This document shows positions 16,127 through 24,400 of a stretch of DNA of 64,000 bases, piece by piece. Within the stretch, counting starts at the first letter, position 1, and each line of letters begins with the position of its first letter. The notes under the pieces were generated by a model, which was not told where the DNA came from, searched no databases, and saw only the letters and a list, made by a program, of their open reading frames with translations. Both the position numbers and the translations under genes were made by a program. The DNA is from Planctomycetaceae bacterium (lineage in GTDB: Bacteria; Planctomycetota; Phycisphaerae; UBA1845; UTPLA1), in assembly GCA_006969385.1 (NCBI GenBank), contig CP030884.1, forward strand, positions 124,001-188,000, written 5' to 3'.

Positions 16127-18322
16127 ATGGGCATCATGCAATTCCGGAGCATGCGCGTGAAACATCAAATATTCCTTTGCACCATTCTCTTAACCGCAGT
16201 CACACTGCGGGCGGAAACGATTACGGCTCCGCTGCAACAAACGACGGTAAACACGCCATTCGACAGCGGCTGGCTGTCGAACGCGACGGACGAAGCACAG
16301 GTGCTCGTCGATCATGTGGTGGAGGTGGATCGCGCGCGTTGGTTGCGACTATCGTTTTCGGAGTTAAAGCTGGGCGCGGTTCCGCACTCGGATGTCACGG
16401 CATACTTGCGGCTTACTTCCGAACTCGATGGCGCGCAGCAAATCCTCACGCCTGCGGGTGCGCGGCAGTGGCACATGACATCCGCGTACTTCAACGGCGA
16501 TGCGGTTCGCGTCGAGCTGATCGCGCCGCCGAATTGCGGTCCGTCGCGTGTTGCGTTGGAAACGTCAACGGCTTCGGCTCAACTGCTTAGCGGTTTGCGC
16601 AACCTTTGCGATAATACCGACGATAGGATACTTGCCACCGATGCACGCGTCGCGCGCTTGCTGCCGGTGGGCTGCACGGGCTGGCTCATCGACGACGCCA
16701 ATACCTGCATGCTGACGGCCGGCCACTGTACGTCTTCCAACGATTTGGATGTGGTGCAGTTCAACGTTCCGCCGTCGGAACCGAGCGGCTCACTCAACCA
16801 CCCGCCGCCGTCGGATCAGTACGTCATGGACCCCGACTCGCTTCAAATCAACGTCGGGCCGATCGAACTCGGTAATGACTGGGCGTATTACGGCGTGTTC
16901 CCCAATTCGACGACTGGGTTGTTTCCCTACGAAGCGCAAAACGATCGCTTTCGGTTACAACTGCCGCAACCCGCCAACGGTGAGATTCTGCGGAAAACTG
17001 GTTGCGGCACGACCGGCGGGCAGGTGCCCGGCACGCACAATCAAGCCACCAAGACCACGACCGGCGCTTACGTCAGTTTGATCGGTACGATTCTGCGGTT
17101 CGAGTTGGATAGCTCCGGCGGCGATTCGGGTTCGCCGGTCTTTTACGACGGAACGGACATCGCGTTTTGCATTCACACCAATGGCGGATGCGCTTCGACT
17201 GGTACGAACTCCGCGTGCGGTTTGAACAATGTTGACCTGCAAAACGCGCTGGCTAACCCCACGGGGATTTGCGTACCCAACTATTACGAGTTGACGTTTA
17301 TCGACGAGCGTCCCGTGACCGTCACGCCCGCCGGTGGCATGCGCGTGCAGGTTGCCGCCAACGGTCGCAACGGCCACGTGCTTGCATCCGAAGGCGCGCT
17401 GCTGCACTACGACTGGGGCAATGGGTATCAAACCACACCACTCGAAGCGCTGGGCGCGGGCAACTGGGATATCGTTTTTCCGCCGCTGCCGTGCGACACG
17501 TTGGTATCGTATTACGTCAGCTTCGCCACGACCGAAGGGTTTCGATCGAGTACGCCGCTCGCCGGGCCGTCGGCGGCCTTTGAAGCGATCGTTGCCGACG
17601 AGTTAACGACGATCGCCGCCTACGACGGTGAATCGGATGCGGGTTGGTTTATCACCAACTCCAACGTCGCCGACGGCGGCTGGGAACGCGGCATTCCCGT
17701 TGGCACCGGCACCTTTAACGAGCCTGCTACCGATTACGACGGCTCCGGTTCGTGCTGGCTTACCGGCAATAGCGCTCCGATTCAGGATTTGGACGGCGGC
17801 CCGACGCAATTGCAAACGCCGTTTCTGAACCTGTCCGGCATGGAAAACCCCGTGGTTACGTTTGCCGCATGGATGTTCTGTTCCGTACCGGAAAGCGATG
17901 CGTTGGTCATAGAAATCACCAACAACAGCCCCAACAATTTCGTCCCAGTGGCAACGCTGACCGGCACCGACGGTTGGGAAGAAATGACCTTTTATGTAAA
18001 GGACTACATTCCGGTGCCGGGCATCGTGCGTGTGCGATTTACCGTTTCGGACAACCCCAACGATTCTCGTACGGAAGCCGGGATCGACGCAGTGGCCTTT
18101 TATGACGCCGCTTGCACGAATGCTTGCGTACCGGGCGATACGGATGGCAACTTCCTGCGCGACGGTCGCGATCTGGCCGGCTTTGCGGCGGCACTCGTGT
18201 CGCCGCCCGCTATCGACTCGCCGGAATTTTGCGCCGCCGACATGGATGCGAACGGCACGCTAACCGTTGCAAATGACTTGCCGTTGTTGGTCGATTGCTT
18301 GGTTGCAGGGATCTGTCCGTAG
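16127..18322 (+). CDS. Exported trypsin-like serine protease with dockerin-like C-terminus
   Basis: 731 residues if started at 16127; ATGs at 16136 and 16151 are alternatives, the last giving the most compact signal peptide (MRVKHQIFLCTILLTAVTLRA). The trypsin-like domain has a complete triad: TAGHC (His200), NDWAYYG (Asp251) and SGGDSGSPV (Ser334). Downstream come an Ig-like segment (about 385-470), a jelly-roll-like segment (about 475-660) and the EF-hand pair (GDTDGNFLRDGRDLAGF and ADMDANGTLTVANDLPLL) ending in AGICP. Domain order matches the preceding gene throughout, so the two arose by tandem duplication. It is expected to act outside the cytoplasm on proteins. Confidence 0.88.
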   Translation: MGIMQFRSMRVKHQIFLCTILLTAVTLRAETITAPLQQTTVNTPFDSGWLSNATDEAQVLVDHVVEVDRARWLRLSFSELKLGAVPHSDVTAYLRLTSELDGAQQILTPAGARQWHMTSAYFNGDAVRVELIAPPNCGPSRVALETSTASAQLLSGLRNLCDNTDDRILATDARVARLLPVGCTGWLIDDANTCMLTAGHCTSSNDLDVVQFNVPPSEPSGSLNHPPPSDQYVMDPDSLQINVGPIELGNDWAYYGVFPNSTTGLFPYEAQNDRFRLQLPQPANGEILRKTGCGTTGGQVPGTHNQATKTTTGAYVSLIGTILRFELDSSGGDSGSPVFYDGTDIAFCIHTNGGCASTGTNSACGLNNVDLQNALANPTGICVPNYYELTFIDERPVTVTPAGGMRVQVAANGRNGHVLASEGALLHYDWGNGYQTTPLEALGAGNWDIVFPPLPCDTLVSYYVSFATTEGFRSSTPLAGPSAAFEAIVADELTTIAAYDGESDAGWFITNSNVADGGWERGIPVGTGTFNEPATDYDGSGSCWLTGNSAPIQDLDGGPTQLQTPFLNLSGMENPVVTFAAWMFCSVPESDALVIEITNNSPNNFVPVATLTGTDGWEEMTFYVKDYIPVPGIVRVRFTVSDNPNDSRTEAGIDAVAFYDAACTNACVPGDTDGNFLRDGRDLAGFAAALVSPPAIDSPEFCAADMDANGTLTVANDLPLLVDCLVAGICP

Positions 18323-18418
18323 GATTAACCGAGGAGATAATCGTCGCAATGTCCTTCGACAAGAAAATCTCCTTGTGGCACCGTCATAGGTGAAGTGATC
18401 CAATCGATACATATCATT

Positions 18419-18637
18419 ACGCCGCAGGCGTTCCGCCAATTAGCCCAGGGTTGACGCGAAGCGGCTACCCTGGGTCATCGCGTTTCGTTTCCACGTTCAA
18501 CTCTGAAAGAGTTGCGGCACTGATCGGGTGGAGAATGCCACAACCCCGTGGGGGTTGAATGTCGTGACATATACGAATACCCCCGGGTTGCCGCAATGGC
18601 GGCAACCCGGGGCTAGTTGATGTAACGCCTTTGGCGT
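18419..18637. repeat. Array of six short inverted repeats
   Basis: In order: ACGCC-GCA-GGCGT (18419-18431); CCCAGGGT/ACCCTGGG (18444-18474); CAACTCT/AGAGTTG (18498-18514); CAACCCC/GGGGTTG (18541-18557); CCCCGGGTTGCCGC pairing perfectly over 14 bases (18581-18612); ACGCC-TTT-GGCGT (18625-18637), which repeats the arms of the first. The array resembles hairpin-rich intergenic repeats known from planctomycete genomes. Its function is unknown. Confidence 0.75.
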
Positions 18638-19001
18638 ATTTGCTTTAGACCATTTCACGAATGACTGCGCTCTGGAATGATCTAGCTGCAACCATCGGCT
18701 GTTAGCCGGTGCCACAGCGCACCTGTCGCTCTCAAACGTGAACTGGTCTAGCCACCGCCCGCTTCTCGACTTTATTGCGCCTAAACTTCTATTTATACCG
18801 TCGCACAAGTCGGCACTTCTCAGTCAATCATACCGAGCCACAGCCAACCCTTAGAGCCGTTCGTGTCCAAGCGCCACGGTTGCGTGGTACCGGCGAATAA
18901 CCGATATGTACTTCAGGTCGTTCACAGCCGCAGTCATTGGTGACATGATCTCATTGACATAGATGGCTGACGTAGAACGAACCGCAACAACGCAAACCGC
19001 A

Positions 19002-19046
19002 AAACAAAAAAGCTCGCCGATCCTATAGCAGCAGGACCGGCGAGCT
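19002..19046 (-). terminator. Rho-independent terminator of the propeller gene
   Basis: On the minus strand AGCTCGCCG pairs with CGGCGAGCT over nine bases, followed by TTTTTTG. It lies just after the stop at 19074. Confidence 0.9.
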
Positions 19047-19073
19047 CTCATTATTCAAACCAATCGATTCGAC

Positions 19074-20828
19074 CTACGGACAGTCGATCACGTCCCACGT
19101 CTCGGTCGATTCGACAAACTGACCGTCGGGATTGGTCACCCGTACGCGGAAGGTATCGGGTTGCAGGCCGCCCAAGTCGAAGCTCAGCGTGATGAAGTTG
19201 GGCGGGAAGATAACTTCGTTGAAGCCCGATAGGCTCGGCTGATTGTCAAATTCAAGCGTCACGACGCTACTCTCGAGGAAGTTGTTGCCGTCGATGAATA
19301 CGTCGACGATGAACGGTTCGCTATTGCAGAACGGCGGCCCCGGTAAACCGAAGACAGAAACATTGATCAATTCCGGCGGCGGCGGCAGCGGGCAATCGTC
19401 GCAGGTGGTGTTATCACCTTGGTATTGACCATCGAAATCGGTGCATTCCGCCTCGGTCACTTCCACGCATTGGAAGTTATCCAAACAGCAGCCACCCAAG
19501 GTCGGTACGAACAGCACCGCTTGCGTAAACAAATCGATATCGAGCCCGTCGGCGTTGCCGTCCATGTTCATGTCGGCGCGTTGCGGATGGTCGGGCTCGG
19601 CGGGCTGGCCCAACAGCGTCGCCACAAAAAACGGAATATCGAGAAGATTGACCAATTGGTCGCTGTTGAAATCACCCAGCAAGATCGGCAATGGAATCCA
19701 CGCTTCCATGAAATACGGGCGCGTACCGAACGCCACCGGAGCGCCGAGCGGCGTAAAGGTTCCAAAGTCCGTATCGAGGTCGTAGGTTAGAATCGCAGCA
19801 TCGAAATTGGTGCTGTTGTTTTTCGTCACGTAGAGCGTCTTACCGACGATCTCGATGGCTTCGAAAATACCATTTCCGCCAATGTTTTCGGTGTTAAACG
19901 TATCCTGCAAAAATCCATCGTCGTTGCTGATTTGGAATGCTGTCAGCGTTTCGGTGGCGCCGGAAAACGCGATCAGCAGCTTGCCATCGTCGGTGATATC
20001 GAGCGCACTCGGAGCGCCGGCAATGACCGGATACGGACTGAATGGTTGCTGCGTGATCGTTCCGTTAAACGGATTGATACTGAAGCCGACGATCGACGTA
20101 TCGCCGGCACCGGTCACCATGTAGAGAAAGCGGCCGTTGGGCGTAACCTTGAGGTCCAACGCAAACGGCACGGTCACTAGCGTCTGATTGAGTGACAGCG
20201 TGCCGTCGGTGGCGACTTCAAACAAGCGAATGGAACTCGTGCCAAACAGCGGTGAATCCGGAACGTAAAGCCAGCGACGATTCGGGTGCAGTTCCATGTG
20301 TGCGGAGAAGAAGCCCGAACCGCGCGCGTCAATCTGCTCCAAGCGCTCAATGATCGGCGCATCGGGGAAGAACCGGTAAGTGGCGACGCCACTGCTGCCG
20401 TCCTGCGTTTCGAGCACGATTAACGTTTCGTTGTCGCGCCAAAGGATTTCAAAAGGCGAACTGCGCACCGTCTCAACCGCCCACATCTCTAACGTGGCAT
20501 CCGCGTTGACGCGGTAGATGATCAAATCTTCATCGATTAAAGCGCTTGCGTGCCCCACAGCGAGCCACCGACCATTGGGCGACAGCGCCAACTCGTAGGG
20601 CAAGTCGTTGGTAAATGCCGAGCTTTGAATAGTGAGCGTGCCATCGGGATTAATCCCCAACGCCGTGACGGTACCGAAGTTTCCGAACTGTGGGTTGGAG
20701 GGAATGTGGTCGGTGGCAAACAATGTTGGGTTGGCGGCCTGACCGAATGTCTGGACCGTTATGGCAAATATGGCTAGAAACGCCAGGGCTATGAGTTTGG
20801 AGGAAAAACGATGGGTGGGTGGATTCAT
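19074..20828 (-). CDS. Exported lactonase-like beta-propeller protein with dockerin-like, Cys-rich and IPT-like domains
   Basis: 584 residues from the ATG at 20828, chosen for GGAG six bases upstream and a good signal peptide (KLIALAFLAIFAITVQTFGQA). Residues about 40-370 are blades of a seven-bladed YVTN/lactonase-type propeller (ELALSPNGRWLAVGH, DLKVTPNGRFLYMVT, ALDITDDGKLLIAF). An EF-hand pair follows (GDFNSDQLVNLLDIPFF and ADMNMDGNADGLDIDLF, about 380-445). Next is a small Cys-rich unit (GGCCLDNFQC...CDDCP) common in planctomycete surface proteins, and a final IPT/TIG-like beta-sandwich. Here the EF-hand pair is internal rather than terminal. No enzyme activity can be claimed. Confidence 0.85.
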   Translation of the reverse strand: MNPPTHRFSSKLIALAFLAIFAITVQTFGQAANPTLFATDHIPSNPQFGNFGTVTALGINPDGTLTIQSSAFTNDLPYELALSPNGRWLAVGHASALIDEDLIIYRVNADATLEMWAVETVRSSPFEILWRDNETLIVLETQDGSSGVATYRFFPDAPIIERLEQIDARGSGFFSAHMELHPNRRWLYVPDSPLFGTSSIRLFEVATDGTLSLNQTLVTVPFALDLKVTPNGRFLYMVTGAGDTSIVGFSINPFNGTITQQPFSPYPVIAGAPSALDITDDGKLLIAFSGATETLTAFQISNDDGFLQDTFNTENIGGNGIFEAIEIVGKTLYVTKNNSTNFDAAILTYDLDTDFGTFTPLGAPVAFGTRPYFMEAWIPLPILLGDFNSDQLVNLLDIPFFVATLLGQPAEPDHPQRADMNMDGNADGLDIDLFTQAVLFVPTLGGCCLDNFQCVEVTEAECTDFDGQYQGDNTTCDDCPLPPPPELINVSVFGLPGPPFCNSEPFIVDVFIDGNNFLESSVVTLEFDNQPSLSGFNEVIFPPNFITLSFDLGGLQPDTFRVRVTNPDGQFVESTETWDVIDCP

Positions 20829-21406
20829 GGTTAACTCCGCAACACGGCTTGACCGGGTCGGCAAGTCGTTCGACGCCTGCAAAGGCGTCTCGATAATGGG
20901 TGGAATCGATCCTAAACGCATTCAATCACGACGTTTCAGTTGAGTCGTCGCGTGCTAAAGCGCGCAATTTGGGCTGGATCGAGGTCGGTTGGTAGCGACC
21001 AATACATCGCGATTATACGTCCGCCCAGTTGTCTGACCAAAACATTGGGCGCGATCTGCTCAAAACCTTGACACTGGATTCCCCGAAAGCTAGCTTGACA
21101 GGCTTACCGGCGGCATTTTCTGGGGAGTTTGCGCTGAGAGAGATTGCGCCCGCTGGGCAGACCTCGGGCGGAATCATCGCGAGGGCAGATACCGTCGCTG
21201 AGCCATGCCCCAACTGCCGGAGCCATCGAGATTTGGCCTGTATCAGGCAAGGCCATTAGGTAAAGAAGCCTTTAACTAATTGTTTCGGTCGTGTATTCGC
21301 CCATCCACTGTCGTGTCATCAGCGCGCCGCAATTGTGCGTCGTGGTTGAATGCGCGCGTAACGCGTGTTGGCGCGGCGGATCCACCCATTGCTTAGGAGG
21401 CATGAG
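20829..21406. other. Divergent intergenic region
   Basis: No gene supported. It must hold promoters for the genes at 20828 (minus) and 21407 (plus). An AGGAGG ribosome-binding site lies at 21395-21400. A TTGACA at 21068 is too far from 21407 to assign. Confidence 0.5.
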
Positions 21407-24400
21407 ATGTTTCGAAGAGTTTCAAGCTACGCATGTGCGATGAGCGTCGCGCTGCTGGCGCTGCAATCGACGGCCCGCGGGCAGTTGATTGTAGGTCAGG
21501 AGAACGAGTTCGAGCCGGTCTATCACATCGATATCGGCACGCTCATTGCTACGCCATTGTTTGTTCCGGCAGACAACGGTGTTGATTTTGCTGGGATCGA
21601 AGGCCTTACCGTCGATGACACGGGCCGCACGATTTATTTCACAACCGGTCTCGGTTCACCAGCGCGACAAGAATTGTACAGCGCTCACTACGACGATCCG
21701 GATCCCGACTTTCCGGGGCGGTTGCGCGTGCGGAAAGTGGCCGACATGACATTCGCCGGCGAATTGCCACGCGTTACGGGGCTGGCTTGGGATTCGATTG
21801 GCAACCGTCTTTTGACGAGTTACCAATTCGGCTTGTCGGCGGTGCCGGAAGGTATCTACGAAGTCGACTTGAACACCGGCGCGATGACGCTGCTGCTCGA
21901 CCTCGACTTCGATCAAAACGATATCGAACTCTCCGGTCTCGATTTTAACCCGCTGGATGGCTTCCTTTATGCGAATAACTTGGACTTCAGCTTCCGCTTC
22001 CTAGATCGTATCGATCTTACCCAACCTGCCGCGACGGCTCGTACCGACATTCTCACGTTGGCGTTGAACTCGAACGAAGAAGGTTTGGCGATTTCGAACG
22101 GCGATTGCGGCCCCGGCAATCCGGGTCCGTGCGATAATCTTGCATACCTCGTGCCTGACGATTCCGGCGGCACCATTCGCGTCGCGGATTTAGCGACGGA
22201 TACCTTCCTCCCCGACCTCGGCTTAACGCCCTTTACCAACTCGACATCGTCGTCGGGTGCCGGTTGGGGCCCGAATGCGACCTCGCCGACGCCGGGGCCG
22301 AACTTCTGTTTGGTTACGTCGTCCACGCCCATTAACGGTAGCGATGTCGGTGCCGGCGATAGCATCACTTACATGATTCGCAATCAGAACTGTGGTAATG
22401 AAACGGCCATCACGGGCGGTACCTACACGATTACCCTTTCCGGTTCTGCGGCGGCAGGCGCGACCATCGACAGCGTCTTCTCGGATAGCGGCCAAGCGAT
22501 GGAAACCGTACCGGACACCGAAGTGTCGGGTACTGTGGCCAACGTGTTTGCCGGCTTCACGGACAACGTCACCGTTAACGTCACAGCCAACATGGAAGGC
22601 GAACTCATCGTCACGGCCACGTTCAACCCGGTGGACGACGTCGATGCGTACGACCCCAATAACACCGAAACGTTCTTGCACAACGTGCGCGTTTTCCCGG
22701 CTGCCAGCGCGCTGGCCTCGACGGTAAGCGGCACCGCTTCGGCTGCCGTTCCGAGTACGGTCGAACAGTTTGATACGCTCGGCCCTCCAAACCGCAGCCC
22801 CGATGGTACGCAGATCGCATTTGATGCGGGTACCGACGGCAGCACGACCAGCGACGACGTGCTTATGCGCTATTCAAATGGTGTCGGTACGATCATTTCC
22901 CGCGAAAACACCACGCCGGTTGGCACGCAAATCGACGACCTGTTTAACGATCGCATCAGCGTCAACAACGCCGGCTTTGTCGCTTACTCGGCGGACACCA
23001 CGGCAACCTCAGACGACGAGTGGATCGTTATCACCGATGGTGTCAGTCGCGTTGCTTTCGCTCAGGAAGATACGGTTGTCCCGTTCCCGCCGTTTAACGA
23101 TCCCGGCAATGGTTGGGATTTCGGCTCGACGAATCACTCGCCCAACATCGGCGGCAATAACGACGTGATCTTCGCCAACGACTTCCTCGGTGGCGGGATT
23201 CCTTCAACCCAAAACAATGCGGTGTTCCGCGCCGACTCGGCCGGCAACATCACCGGTATCGTCGCTTGGGAAGGCGTGACGATTCCGACGAATCAAGCCG
23301 GCGGCGCGATGGAACCCTGGGAGTCGTTTGACTCGGGTACCTCCAGCGAACCTACGAATCAAACGGCCGACGGCGCATTGTGTCAGACGTTGTTATTCGG
23401 TGACCTCACCGGCAGCGACGACCACGTATTGGTCGTAAACAACGAAGTGGTCATTCAACAGGGCCAGACGCTAACCGGTACCGGCCTGGCTGGTACGATC
23501 GGCTCGCCCGGCAGCACGGGTGGCGTCATTTCCGCCAAGATGTTGTCGAACGGCGACTGGCTCGCTCACGGAACGACTTCGGATGCGGATGAAGACTGGG
23601 TCGTACAGGGCAATGGCTCGACGTTCTCGCTGCAGGCACGCCAAGGGGATGAAATCTTCCCCGGTGCCGGTGAGTTCTGGAATGACGATTCCGGCCTTTC
23701 GTACACGTTCCGCGCTGTTGCCGGAAACAATCAAGGCGACGTCGCGATCCTCGGTACGACGGACAATGCGGACGCGTCTAAGAACTATGTCTGTGTGATT
23801 AACGGAACGACCGAAGTGATTCGCGAAGGCGACCCGGTCGCGCTCGATGGTGACGGCCTCTTCAACGACAACGCCTTCGTCGGTCTGCCCGAAGCCGACG
23901 CTATGGTTCTGACCGACGGCGGCTTGCTGTATTTCACGACGCAACTCGTGGACAACACAGGCTCCGACATCGGCGACGCCATCGTAACGGTCGATGTTTC
24001 GGCAGCGATCTCGCCGATGGCGACCGGTGCCGACCTCGTCGCACTCAAGACCGCCAGTACGGACGTCGTCGAATCGCTTGGCGATCCGATCACTTACACG
24101 ATCACGGTGTGTAACGTCGGCCCCGAAGACGCCACCAATGTCGTCATCAACGACACGCTTCCTGCCGAAACGACCTTCTCCGAAGGTAGCAACGGCGCCA
24201 TGGAATCGATGGGCGTCGTGACCATCAACCTTGGAACCGTGGAAGCCTTCACCAGCATCTCGGCCACGATCACGGTCACGGCCGACGCCAATGGCACGGC
24301 GGTTAACACCGTCTCGGTCAGTGCGAACGAAGCCGATCCGAATCCGGGTAACAACTCGGCGTCGGCAAGCACCTTGATCGAAGCCCGCGCCGACGTCGGC

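Larger units (their letters stand above)
18323..19073. other. 751-base intergenic region with a multi-hairpin element
   Basis: No supported protein gene. It holds the hairpin array at 18419-18637 and the minus-strand terminator at 19002-19046. Nothing recognisable was seen in 18640-19000. Confidence 0.7.

Noticed and set aside
21068-21096. TTGACA with a weak -10 as promoter for the 1725-residue protein
   Set aside because: The -10 matches only half the consensus and it lies more than 300 bases from the start.
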